A stretch of 44,008 bases of DNA, from NCBI GenBank assembly GCA_900321605.1, contig ONWR01000013.1:1-44008 (forward strand), in the 5' to 3' direction. Shown here piece by piece: positions 17,247-24,682 of the stretch. This stretch comes from an uncultured Bacteroidales bacterium. GTDB taxonomy: Bacteria > Bacteroidota > Bacteroidia > Bacteroidales > Paludibacteraceae. The notes beneath the pieces are model-generated. The model searched no databases. It was not told the DNA's origin and saw only the letters and a list, made by a program, of their open reading frames with translations. A program made the translations under genes and the position numbers. Each line of letters starts with the position of its first letter. The stretch's first letter is position 1.

Positions 17247-19112
17247 TTAGAATCCAAAGCTGAGTCCGCAGGAGAGCGTGAGGTTTGTGCCTTGCGTGAA
17301 GACGGGCGAATACTTATTCAGATAATAGTTTTTGAGTGCATCTCCTTCAAGGTTCTGCGAGCTACCGTCCGGATTCCAACCTCGGTCTTCTCCGTCTATA
17401 CGCGCAGAGGACGGCGCATAAGCGCGGGTCTGGTTAAAGCACACATCCACATGTGCATAGCAGTTATTGAAGACTTCATACACGGCGTGGAAAGTAACTT
17501 GATTATTGCGCCAGATCTTCTCGCTGAAAGGCTTCTGGGCGATAATCGGCGTAGAAGTGTTACGCTGACCGGCTATATACGCACGCACATAATCGTACGC
17601 ACGGTATTTGGTGTCCTGCGTGAAATCCAAGGAGAGACGAAGACTACGACTTGGACGATAAGAGAGTTGCACAAAGATGCTTTGCGAGTTATCACCCATG
17701 TAATGACCCATCTTGTAGGAGTTAGAGGTGAACTCTAACACGCTGATAGAGTGCGTGTAACAAGCGATATACGAACGCATAAACTCAGCCCTTAACGACA
17801 ATCCGCGTACAGGCCACCCGCTCCAGTTGAAGCCCACCAAGTACGAAATGGGGTTGTTCTCCTTATTGGATTTCTTGAGACGCGAGAACTTGAACTCATC
17901 GAGGAAGAACGAGCCGTAGAGCCTCAGATGATCCGTTGGACGAAGCGTCAAGGTCGCAAAGAACTGCGAGTTCTGGTTCTCCGAGTTCACCCCTTTGGTG
18001 AAGAGGTGATCGAGCGATTTGAAGAAAGCAATCGGAATGAAGAACTGTGCCTGCGGATTGCGTTCGGCATAGACGATCGAGTTACCGAAACCGAACTGCA
18101 GATACTTGCAGGGAATGAAGGTGAACATATTCGCCGCCATGAATTTATTATGGGGACGATAGTTGATCTTCGTGCTATCTTCGGTGTAGCGCTCTACGTA
18201 ATAATACGTAGAATCGATTACGTTACTGGGCAACCACGCATGAAAATAATCGAACTGGAACCACTTGCAAGGCGTCAGTTGCAGCGTCAGCATCGGAACA
18301 GCCGGATTATGAGCAGAGAGGATGTTCGAGCAATGCTGCGCGTCACCCCATTGGATGCGTTCACGCTGAATGCCTATACTACCCCACCACATGTAAAGCG
18401 AGATTCCGCCTCGCATATCCGAGTAGTCTCCGCCGTATTCCGCTTCTTTGTATTGTGCGCCGGGCAGGTTGTTCAGATAACTCGGTTGCGCCAGACGCGC
18501 ACCGTTGATCTTATCATAGGTGGAAGGATAATACTTGTCCTTGAGAAAACCTTTGCCCGTTCCTTTCCAGCTGTTGTCTCGGATAGAACCCCAGATAGAG
18601 AGGTGTCCGGCGATGTCCATCTGGATCTCAGCTCCGTACCATCGATGGGTGATCATTCCTTTTTTGACATTATAGTTAATGTCCATGCCAAGTATCGGAC
18701 GGATACGCATCTTGAAGATCTTCTTCTTGGTGAGCATGTGGAGCGAAGGATCCGCCAAGGAGAGGTTCGAGATCTTTGTGATCCATTGGGTCACGTGTCT
18801 GTGTCCGTACGAATAGTAAACCGGCAAGGTGTCGCACTCCAAGGCGTAGTCCTGCAGATAGAACTGCAGATCCTCCCGTTGACGACGATTGAGCAACGAG
18901 TCTTTCGTCTGCGCCTCCATCAACACCTTAGCGATATAATCACGCGTATAAGGCTTGATAGCGGCATTCGTCTCGATGATACCATCCGTAGTCAGCTCTT
19001 CGAGGAAATCATAGATCTCCGTGTACTCGATCGCCTGAGGAATACGCTGAGCGTATAGGGACAATGGAAGAAGGACAGTGGACAATAGACATATTACAAT
19101 TCGTCGGATCAT
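17247..19112 (-). CDS. Outer-membrane beta-barrel, Wzi/RemB-like
   Basis: 621 residues with a signal peptide ending L-S-L-Y-A-Q. Near the N-terminus a helical segment (Y-D-F-L-E-E-L-T-T-D-G-I-I) precedes K-P-Y-T-R-D-Y-I-A, a pattern I associate with Bacteroidota capsule-assembly Wzi-like and gliding RemB-like barrels. The rest alternates aromatic strands and ends in G-L-S-F-G-F, a terminal aromatic typical of barrels. A role in surface polysaccharide anchoring is inferred from the family only. It is the last gene of a minus-strand group (small membrane protein, OmpH-like, this). The signal peptide region itself is spanned by five imperfect heptamers (19058-19092). Confidence 0.75.
   Translation of the reverse strand: MIRRIVICLLSTVLLPLSLYAQRIPQAIEYTEIYDFLEELTTDGIIETNAAIKPYTRDYIAKVLMEAQTKDSLLNRRQREDLQFYLQDYALECDTLPVYYSYGHRHVTQWITKISNLSLADPSLHMLTKKKIFKMRIRPILGMDINYNVKKGMITHRWYGAEIQMDIAGHLSIWGSIRDNSWKGTGKGFLKDKYYPSTYDKINGARLAQPSYLNNLPGAQYKEAEYGGDYSDMRGGISLYMWWGSIGIQRERIQWGDAQHCSNILSAHNPAVPMLTLQLTPCKWFQFDYFHAWLPSNVIDSTYYYVERYTEDSTKINYRPHNKFMAANMFTFIPCKYLQFGFGNSIVYAERNPQAQFFIPIAFFKSLDHLFTKGVNSENQNSQFFATLTLRPTDHLRLYGSFFLDEFKFSRLKKSNKENNPISYLVGFNWSGWPVRGLSLRAEFMRSYIACYTHSISVLEFTSNSYKMGHYMGDNSQSIFVQLSYRPSRSLRLSLDFTQDTKYRAYDYVRAYIAGQRNTSTPIIAQKPFSEKIWRNNQVTFHAVYEVFNNCYAHVDVCFNQTRAYAPSSARIDGEDRGWNPDGSSQNLEGDALKNYYLNKYSPVFTQGTNLTLSCGLSFGF
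19058..19092 (-). repeat. Five imperfect heptamers within the barrel signal-peptide codons
   Basis: Plus-strand units GGGACAA, TGGAAGA, AGGACAG, TGGACAA, TAGACAT. On the minus strand they encode the hydrophobic core C-L-L-S-T-V-L-L-P-L-S. Less regular than the other arrays. Confidence 0.55.
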
Positions 19113-19165
19113 TTTTGTCTTTTGTCTTTTAGTGAAACGGTCTTTTGACTTTTAGCGTAGCGGTC
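19113..19165 (-). repeat. Heptamer plus GACCGCT-type spacer before the barrel gene
   Basis: On the minus strand the spacer reads AAGACCGCTACGCTAAAAG, then TCAAAAGACC, then ACTAAAA, GACAAAA, GACAAAA directly before the ATG. It combines the dispersed GACCGCTnCGCT core with a heptamer array flush against the start codon. Confidence 0.8.
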
Positions 19166-19795
19166 TTATTTCTTATACCGTGCGTTGAGAGCATCAATCA
19201 CCTCGTTGGTAATGTCGTAACCGGCTACTTTATTCATCAGCACGGCATCGTTGAGAACGAGGTGGTAACGACCATCGGCATTGTACTCACGCAGATAAGC
19301 TTGCACGGAGTCCTGGAGCTGCTGGGTCAGATCAGCCTGTTCCTGCATGAAATCAGCAGAGAGCTTTTGACGAAGATTCTCCAAATCCTGCTGTTTCGCC
19401 ATGAGTTGCTGCTCTTTCTTCTGCAAACGAGCCTGTTCGCTCTCTGCACGCTCACGACTCAAGAAAGCGTTTGCCTCTAACTTACGCTGGAAATCCACCA
19501 CGTCACGCTGGAACGTCTCTACCTCGCCTTGAAGCGATTTCGCTTTGGTATCCAGTTTGACGGTCGATTCCTCATAACGGCTCATGAGTTTCTCAGAAGC
19601 CTCTACAGCGAGAGTGTAGTGCTTGAGGATCGAATCGGTGTTGATGACAGCAATCGGCATCAACTCGCCGGACGCCTGAATCTCCTGAACTGCAGGTTGT
19701 TTCTTAGCACCCGGAGTAACAGTAAAGAAAAGAATAAACAAGGCAACTACAGCAGCTGCCAAAATCGAATCAACGATAATTGAAATTTTGTTCAT
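19166..19795 (-). CDS. OmpH/Skp-family coiled-coil protein
   Basis: 209 residues. The N-terminus (residues 5-27) is a long hydrophobic segment without a clear cleavage site, so it may be a membrane anchor rather than a signal peptide. It is followed by I-A-V-I-N-T-D-S-I-L, the standard OmpH/Skp strand, a long Gln/Glu/Arg-rich coiled coil (about 65-165) and a C-terminal strand with Y-H-L-V-L-N-D-A-V-L. Skp-type proteins hold unfolded outer-membrane proteins in the periplasm. It lies between a small membrane protein and a large barrel gene, a fitting context. A membrane-anchored variant is inferred. Confidence 0.85.
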   Translation of the reverse strand: MNKISIIVDSILAAAVVALFILFFTVTPGAKKQPAVQEIQASGELMPIAVINTDSILKHYTLAVEASEKLMSRYEESTVKLDTKAKSLQGEVETFQRDVVDFQRKLEANAFLSRERAESEQARLQKKEQQLMAKQQDLENLRQKLSADFMQEQADLTQQLQDSVQAYLREYNADGRYHLVLNDAVLMNKVAGYDITNEVIDALNARYKK

Positions 19796-19832
19796 GATCT
19801 TATATGTTTTTTATATCTATTTACTTGTTTTA

Positions 19833-20042
19833 TTAGAGGTTATCCACATCTATTTGCTTGTTTTTCTTGCGTTGCTCGAGCTTGTCTTCGCTGATGGCGC
19901 AATGGATCTTGTCCTCTTTCATCTTCTTGTTTTCATGAATATGCTGCGACCGAAACGAGTGATCTTTGCGCAGGATAACTCCCACACAAAGCAGCAGCAT
20001 AGCCGCCGTCACAACTCCTATTGCTAAAAGTATCTCGCGCAT
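19833..20042 (-). CDS. Small single-pass membrane protein
   Basis: 69 residues. One N-terminal transmembrane helix (I-L-L-A-I-G-V-V-T-A-A-M-L-L-L-C-V-G-V) is followed by a charged cytoplasmic-type tail with H-C-A-I-S-E-D-K-L-E-Q. I recall similar short proteins in Bacteroidales, function unknown. It has a good promoter 20 nt upstream and is the first gene of the minus-strand group. Spacing of 37 nt to the OmpH-like gene contains two copies of a CTATTTRCTTGTTTT word. Confidence 0.7.
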   Translation of the reverse strand: MREILLAIGVVTAAMLLLCVGVILRKDHSFRSQHIHENKKMKEDKIHCAISEDKLEQRKKNKQIDVDNL

Positions 20043-20061
20043 ATATACACAAAATCCGGTG

Positions 20062-20092
20062 CAAAGGTACTACAAAAAAAGGACATACGCAA
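20062..20092 (-). promoter_or_regulatory. Minus-strand promoter of the small membrane protein/OmpH/barrel group
   Basis: Minus-strand reading: TTG at 20092-20090, 20-nt spacer, TACCTTTG at 20069-20062. The start codon is 19 nt downstream. Confidence 0.8.
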
Positions 20093-20460
20093 ATAAAAAT
20101 AGATTTTTTTATAAAAAAAATGAATGAAGCAGGTAAAATGGGTGTTTTTGTATGGATATTTTGCCAAAGAGCGCACAAAAAGTATATATACTACGTATAT
20201 ATAGTATAAAGCACTATTTTGCCAAAAAAGAGGTTCTATCCTATGGGTATCCTTTGGGTATGTTTGGGGTAACATTTGGCGCGATATCGAGATTGATACG
20301 TGTTTACTCCGATTTGAGAATTTGAAGATTTGAAGATTTGAAGATTTGAAGATTTGAAGATTTGAAGATTTGAAGATTTGAGGATTTGAAGATTTGAAGA
20401 TTTGAAGATTTGGCACGAGAGGATAAAAATGGGAGAAAATTATAAAATTATGCGTTAAGA
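20093..20460. other. Divergent non-coding region with several repeat types
   Basis: No credible gene. It contains a run of T and A after the minus promoter, a near-palindrome around TATATACTACGTATATA (20182-20206), two copies of TTTTGCCAAA (near 20159 and 20218), three 11-mers at 20237-20269 (TATCCTATGGG, TATCCTTTGGG, TATGTTTGGGG), and the octamer array at 20311-20413. Confidence 0.6.
20311..20413. repeat. Array of about 13 octamers (GATTTGAA)
   Basis: Nearly perfect tandem GATTTGAA with single-base variants GATTTGAG and AATTTGAA. This is the longest array here and has an 8-nt rather than 7-nt unit. It lies 50 nt upstream of the bactofilin promoter. An antisense frame across it is a shadow. 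Confidence 0.97.
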
Positions 20461-20492
20461 TTTGCGTATGTCAAAAATTTTTAGTATCTTTG
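20461..20492 (+). promoter_or_regulatory. Promoter of the bactofilin gene
   Basis: TTTG at 20461-20464, 20-nt spacer, TATCTTTG at 20485-20492, then CAGCCG. It predicts a leader of about 135 nt containing ATGCG/CGCAT inverted repeats and the GGAAATA/ACCAAAA array. Confidence 0.8.
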
Positions 20493-20563
20493 CAGCCGAT
20501 TTTATGTGCCTATGCGTATGTATGCGCATAACACGCATATAATAAGAAGAATATAAGCAAAAC

Positions 20564-20620
20564 GGAAATAACCAAAAGGAAATAACCAAAAGGAAATAAC
20601 CAAAAAGGAAATAATAAAAA
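20564..20620 (+). repeat. Four 14-nt double heptamers in the bactofilin leader
   Basis: GGAAATA-ACCAAAA twice, GGAAATA-ACCAAAAA, GGAAATA-ATAAAAA. It lies in the transcribed leader and ends 11 nt before the start codon. Confidence 0.92.
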
Positions 20621-20631
20621 CTGAATAGATT

Positions 20632-21003
20632 ATGGCAAATGACAAACAAGGCGGATTGATGTTTAACGCATTGACCGCAGGCAGCAAGATTGTAGGAAAC
20701 ATTACCGCCGACAGCGATTATCGCATCGATGGTTTGATAGAAGGCGAGTTGAATTGTACAGGCAAGGTAGTGATCGGCGAAGCCGGTCGCGTCAAAGGAA
20801 CGATCGTATGCGCTAACGCAGAGATCATGGGAATGATGGACGGCAAGATCACCTGCCATCAGCAGCTGAGCCTGCGTGCAAGCGGCAAGATACAAGGCGA
20901 TGTACATACCAAGACCCTGATCGTTGAACCGGGTGCTCAGTTTAACGGTACATGCGCGATGGGAAGCAATACGCTTTCTTCGGCAGAACCGAAGAAAGCT
21001 TAA
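20632..21003 (+). CDS. Bactofilin (polymer-forming cytoskeletal protein)
   Basis: 123 residues. The central right-handed beta-helix with repeated hydrophobic/Gly pattern (I-V-G-N-I-T-A-D-S-D-Y-R-I-D-G-L-I-E-G, then C-T-G-K-V-V-I-G and V-K-G-T-I-V-C) is diagnostic of bactofilins (DUF583), which polymerise without nucleotide at the membrane and organise the wall or polarity. Short disordered ends are normal. It has its own promoter and long leader. It begins a plus-strand series of genes reaching porD. Confidence 0.93.
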   Translation: MANDKQGGLMFNALTAGSKIVGNITADSDYRIDGLIEGELNCTGKVVIGEAGRVKGTIVCANAEIMGMMDGKITCHQQLSLRASGKIQGDVHTKTLIVEPGAQFNGTCAMGSNTLSSAEPKKA

Positions 21004-21140
21004 TTAACAATGAACAATTATCAATTAACAAAGCGTTCTATTGGGTTTTGTACAAACTGAAGAGTTCGTAGAGATCTTAAAACATTGTACAAAACTCCTT
21101 CAGCCCTTTGTGAATTGTTAATTATAAATTGTGAATTATT
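21002..21140 (+). repeat. Heptamer arms around a nested inverted repeat
   Basis: Left arm AATTAAC, AATGAAC, AATTATC, AATTAAC (21002-21029) begins in the bactofilin stop. Right arm GTGAATT, GTTAATT, ATAAATT, GTGAATT (21110-21137) ends 3 nt before the next ATG. An inner 11-bp perfect inverted repeat GTTTTGTACAA (21045-21055) / TTGTACAAAAC (21085-21095) is nested in an outer 12-bp one (21022-21033 / 21106-21117, one mismatch). Confidence 0.88.
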
Positions 21141-22469
21141 ATGAAGATAAAACCTTTTAGAGGAATACGTCCGCCGAAAGAGCTGGTGGAGCAAGTGAGC
21201 AGCAGACCGTACGACGTGCTCAATAGTGAAGAGGCACGTCAGGAGGCTGCGGGTAACGAAAAGAGTTTATATCACATCATCAAACCGGAGATCAATTTTG
21301 AGCCGGGAACAGATGAACATGATCCGCGGGTATATGAAGCTGCTGCGGAGCAGTTTAAGCTGTTCAAGAAGAAAGGCTGGCTTGTGCAGGATGCCGAAGA
21401 GAAGTACTATGTCTATGCACAAAGTATAGTTGAGAGTGGAGAGTTGAGAGTTGAGAGCAGTCCTGAGGTTGAAAGTAAAAAGTTAAAAGGAACTGTCAAG
21501 ACCCAATACGGTTTGGTGGTAGGAGCGTGGGTAGATGATTATCTGGAAGGACGCATCAAAAAGCATGAGTTGACCAGACGCGATAAAGAAGAAGACCGAA
21601 TGAAACATGTGCGTGTACTGAATGCGAACATGGAGCCGGTGTTCTTTGCTTATCCGCATCGGGAGGACTTGGATGCGATCGTTGCGGAAGTGACCAAGGG
21701 TGAGCCGGAATACGACTTTGTGGCTGCTCCGGAAGGCTTCCGTCACACGTTCTGGGTGATTAACGACAAGAAGACCATCGACCGAATCACGGAAATCTTT
21801 GCCGAGATACCGGCGATGTATATTGCGGACGGACACCATAGATCTGCCGCCGCTGCGGGAGTCGGAAGGGAATTAAAAATTAAAAATGAAAAATTAAAAA
21901 TTAATAATCCCGAGTACGAGTATTTCTTAGCGGTGTGCTTCCCGGATAATCAGTTGAACATCATCGATTATAACCGCGTAGTGAAGGATCTGAACGGACT
22001 GACGGAAGAGGAGTTTTTGAAAGCCCTTGAGGAGGACTTTGAAATTAAAAATTACGAATTAAAAAATCAAAATGACTTCTCTGAGGTGAAGCCGAAAGGA
22101 TTGCATAATTTCTCGTTATACTTAGGCGGAAAATGGTATTCCTTGACTGCCAAAGAAGGAAGGTACAACGATGCGGATCCAATAGGCGTGTTGGACGTGA
22201 CGATCTCCAGCAACCTGATCTTGGATAAGATCTTGGGCATCAAGGATCTGCGTTCGGACAAACGGATCGATTTTGTGGGCGGTATTCGCGGACTCGGCGA
22301 ACTCCAACGCAGAGTAGATAGCGGCGAGATGAAGATGGCGTTAGCACTCTACCCCGTTACCATGCAACAGATCATCGACATCGCCGACAGCGGAAACATT
22401 ATGCCGCCGAAGACCACATGGTTTGAGCCGAAGCTGAGAAGCGGATTAGTGGTACACGAGTTAGATTAA
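21141..22469 (+). CDS. DUF1015 family protein
   Basis: 442 residues, cytoplasmic. It begins M-K-I-K-P-F-R-G-I-R-P-P as the family does, and has K-H-E-L-T-R-R-D-K-E-E-D-R near 145, the conserved A-D-G-H-H-R-S-A-A-A near 232, and a C-terminal N-I-M-P-P-K-T-T-W-F-E-P-K. In many bacteria DUF1015 genes neighbour serine biosynthesis (serA/serC), but no such genes are here; its activity is unknown to me. Three separate heptamer arrays (21429-21488, 21871-21905, 22043-22077) add Lys/Asn/Glu-rich insertions in what should be surface loops, making this the most heavily repeat-laden protein in the window. Confidence 0.9.
   Translation: MKIKPFRGIRPPKELVEQVSSRPYDVLNSEEARQEAAGNEKSLYHIIKPEINFEPGTDEHDPRVYEAAAEQFKLFKKKGWLVQDAEEKYYVYAQSIVESGELRVESSPEVESKKLKGTVKTQYGLVVGAWVDDYLEGRIKKHELTRRDKEEDRMKHVRVLNANMEPVFFAYPHREDLDAIVAEVTKGEPEYDFVAAPEGFRHTFWVINDKKTIDRITEIFAEIPAMYIADGHHRSAAAAGVGRELKIKNEKLKINNPEYEYFLAVCFPDNQLNIIDYNRVVKDLNGLTEEEFLKALEEDFEIKNYELKNQNDFSEVKPKGLHNFSLYLGGKWYSLTAKEGRYNDADPIGVLDVTISSNLILDKILGIKDLRSDKRIDFVGGIRGLGELQRRVDSGEMKMALALYPVTMQQIIDIADSGNIMPPKTTWFEPKLRSGLVVHELD
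21429..21488 (+). repeat. GTTGAGA heptamers inside DUF1015 CDS
   Basis: GTTGAGA, GTGGAGA, GTTGAGA, GTTGAGA, then 11 nt, then GTTGAAA, GTAAAAA, GTTAAAA. The same GTTGAGA word fills an array in tex at 27078. Confidence 0.9.
21871..21905 (+). repeat. AATTAAA heptamers inside DUF1015 CDS
   Basis: AATTAAA, AATTAAA, AATGAAA, AATTAAA, AATTAAT, encoding L-K-I-K-N-E-K-L-K-I-N right after the G-H-H-R segment. Confidence 0.92.
22043..22077 (+). repeat. AATTAAA/AATTACG heptamers inside DUF1015 CDS
   Basis: AATTAAA, AATTACG, AATTAAA, AAATCAA, AATGACT, encoding I-K-N-Y-E-L-K-N-Q-N. Confidence 0.85.
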
Positions 22470-22507
22470 GGACCGCTTCGCTAAAGGAATAAGGACAAAA
22501 GACTTAA
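22470..22507 (+). repeat. GACCGCTTCGCT core with AAGGACA heptamers before porE
   Basis: AAGGACCGCTTCGCTAAAG follows the DUF1015 stop, then AAGGACA, AAAGACT and TAA directly before the ATG. It is the same core family as at 17200, 19134-19165 and 42384. Confidence 0.8.
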
Positions 22508-24589
22508 ATGAATCGACTAATCATAAAATATTCTTTATTGGGATTGCTGGTAGCGATCCTCTTACTGCCGGGTTGTAGCGTGCAGAAAAAGATCAAACGG
22601 GCAGATCGTAAGTTCGCTATCGGCGAGTATTACACCGCCGGAGACATCTACAAACAATGTTACAGCCGTTTGAGCACCAAGAAAGACCGCGAGTTGAAAG
22701 GCTATGTGGCTTACCGTCAAGGTGAGTGCTACCGTCTGATTAACAACCAGCGCGCTACCAACGCCTATAACAACGCCCTGCGTTGCAAATACCAGTTGAA
22801 GGACTCAACGGTCTATCTGCACTATGCACAGGCTTTGCAATACCAAGGCAAATACAAAGACGCGATCAAGAACTACGAGCTCTATTTAGAGAAACATCCG
22901 GACAACTACGTAGCTCAGGCTGGCAAATACGCGTGCGGTAAGATAGATGAATGGAAGAAACAAGGCTCGCGGTACAAGACCTCGGAAGCCAAGGAGTTCA
23001 ACCAGAAGCGTACGAGTAACTTTGCGCCTATGTTCATCGGTTCCAATACCGATGCGCTCATGTTCACCAGCAACCGTCAGGAGAAACAGAAAGGCGGCAC
23101 GAAGAAACTGAAACGTCCGAGTAACGTAACAGGTCAGCAGCTTTTCCAACTCTACCAGACGCGTAAGAACGCCGCAGGAGAATGGGAAGACATCGTCTTG
23201 GCGGAAGGTCTCTATGGAGAGCAAGGCGGCGAAGGCGATCAGCAGAACGACTCCACGGAGGAGAAAGGCGGAAAAACAAATGCCGAAATGGGTGTTTGTT
23301 CCTTCAGCCGAGACGGACGAATGATGTTCTTCACCTATTCCAAGCCCATCAACGGCAAGGATTTAGGAGCAAAGATCTACTCCAGTGAACGAGCCAGCGG
23401 CGAATGGAGTGAAGCGCAGGAAGTGAAGCTCTTTGCCGACAGTTCGATTACCGTGGGACATCCGGCTCTCAATAACACCGGAGACACGCTCTATTTCGTG
23501 AGCGATGCTCCCGGAGGAGTCGGCGGCAAGGATATATGGTTTGCGGAGTTAGAAGGGGACGAATGGATCAACCCGCAGCCCCTTGGACCCGGTATCAACA
23601 CCACCGCCGATGAGATGTACCCGTATGTTCACGAAGATGGTACGCTCTATTTCTCCAGTAACGGTCAACCGGGTTACGGCGGTCTCGACATCTTCAAAGC
23701 CACACGCGACACGACGTACAAAGACAGCGTCGTGTGGGTGATTTTTAACATGGGCGCACCGTTCAACGGCATAGGAGACGATTTCGGAATCACCTTTGCC
23801 GGTAACACGCAGAACGGATTCTTCTCGTCCAACAAAGGCGATCAGAAAGGATTTGACAAGATCTACCAGTTCTGGTTGCCGGAGATGGAGTTCATCGCCG
23901 AAGGAACGGTTCGGGACGAACAAGGCGAACCGATAGCGGACGCTAAGTTGCGTATCGTGGGTAGCGATGGAACAAACAGCCGTGTGAACGCACGACGAGA
24001 TGGAACGTATAAGATCAAACTGAACAAAGAGGTCAAATACGTCATGTTGGCTACCGCACGCGGTTACCTCAACGCCAAAGAACAATGGGACACCAAAGGG
24101 CTGAAAGACAGCAAGACCTATACTCTCGATTTTGCACTCAGCCCCATTAGCCGTCCGGTGAAGATGGAGAACATCTTCTATGAGTTCGGTCGCTGGGAGT
24201 TGACGCAGGCTTCGGAGAAAGAGATGGATGGCTTGATCAAACTGCTGAACGACAACCCCAATATCACCATTGAGCTCAGCGCGCACACGGATATGAAAGG
24301 TAACGAAGAGTTCAACCAAGAGCTGTCTCAGAAACGTGCGCAGGCTTGTTGCGACTACCTCATTAAGAAAGGTATCGAGAAAGAGCGTCTGACGCCGGTG
24401 GGTTACGGAAAGAGCAAACCGGTCATTGCGGACAAAGCGCTGAACAAACAATATCCGTTCATTCCGGTAGATCAGGCTCTGGACGAAGAGTTCATCCTCA
24501 AACTGAAATCCGACCAACAGGAGATCTGCAACCAGATCAACCGACGGACAGAGTTTAAGGTAATTAAAACGACGTACAAACTTTATTAA
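22508..24589 (+). CDS. porE: PorE-like type IX secretion protein (TPR, propeller, CRD, OmpA)
   Basis: 693 residues. Lipobox L-L-P-G-C at Cys23, so an envelope lipoprotein. Domains in order: TPR-like helices (about 30-150, A-D-R-K-F-A-I-G-E-Y-Y-T-A-G-D), a PD40/beta-propeller (about 175-430, blades such as F-S-R-D-G-R-M-M-F-F-T and T-L-Y-F-S-S-N-G), a carboxypeptidase-regulatory-like domain (about 455-540, E-G-T-V-R-D-E-Q-G-E-P-I) and an OmpA C-terminal peptidoglycan-binding domain (about 565-690, with A-H-T-D and N-x2-L-S-x2-R-A). This order is that of PorE, which ties the type IX secretion machine to peptidoglycan. Related OmpA/PD40 proteins also exist, so the exact orthology is inferred. 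It implies a type IX system elsewhere in the genome. Confidence 0.8.
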   Translation: MNRLIIKYSLLGLLVAILLLPGCSVQKKIKRADRKFAIGEYYTAGDIYKQCYSRLSTKKDRELKGYVAYRQGECYRLINNQRATNAYNNALRCKYQLKDSTVYLHYAQALQYQGKYKDAIKNYELYLEKHPDNYVAQAGKYACGKIDEWKKQGSRYKTSEAKEFNQKRTSNFAPMFIGSNTDALMFTSNRQEKQKGGTKKLKRPSNVTGQQLFQLYQTRKNAAGEWEDIVLAEGLYGEQGGEGDQQNDSTEEKGGKTNAEMGVCSFSRDGRMMFFTYSKPINGKDLGAKIYSSERASGEWSEAQEVKLFADSSITVGHPALNNTGDTLYFVSDAPGGVGGKDIWFAELEGDEWINPQPLGPGINTTADEMYPYVHEDGTLYFSSNGQPGYGGLDIFKATRDTTYKDSVVWVIFNMGAPFNGIGDDFGITFAGNTQNGFFSSNKGDQKGFDKIYQFWLPEMEFIAEGTVRDEQGEPIADAKLRIVGSDGTNSRVNARRDGTYKIKLNKEVKYVMLATARGYLNAKEQWDTKGLKDSKTYTLDFALSPISRPVKMENIFYEFGRWELTQASEKEMDGLIKLLNDNPNITIELSAHTDMKGNEEFNQELSQKRAQACCDYLIKKGIEKERLTPVGYGKSKPVIADKALNKQYPFIPVDQALDEEFILKLKSDQQEICNQINRRTEFKVIKTTYKLY

Positions 24590-24682
24590 TTAAAAATGAA
24601 TAATTAACAATGAATATTTTTCCGATGACGCACCTATTCGCTCCGCGAGATATTCATTATTCATTAATCATTATTCATTGAT
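24588..24682 (+). repeat. Inverted heptamer arms around a GC-rich core
   Basis: Left AATTAAA, AATGAAT, AATTAAC, AATGAAT (24588-24615) starts within the porE stop. Right ATTCATT, ATTCATT, AATCATT, ATTCATT (24652-24679) is the reverse complement of the left word and ends 3 nt before the thyA ATG. The core between contains CGCTCCGCGAG. Confidence 0.92.

Noticed and set aside
17928-19058. 376-codon plus-strand frame opposite the barrel gene
   Set aside because: Antisense shadow; the minus-strand gene has a signal peptide and barrel pattern.
20311-20413. CRISPR array
   Set aside because: Unit is 8 nt with no spacers and no cas genes are present.
20024-20416. Minus-strand 130-codon frame across the octamer array
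   Set aside because: Low-complexity translation of repeat DNA running over the minus promoter.
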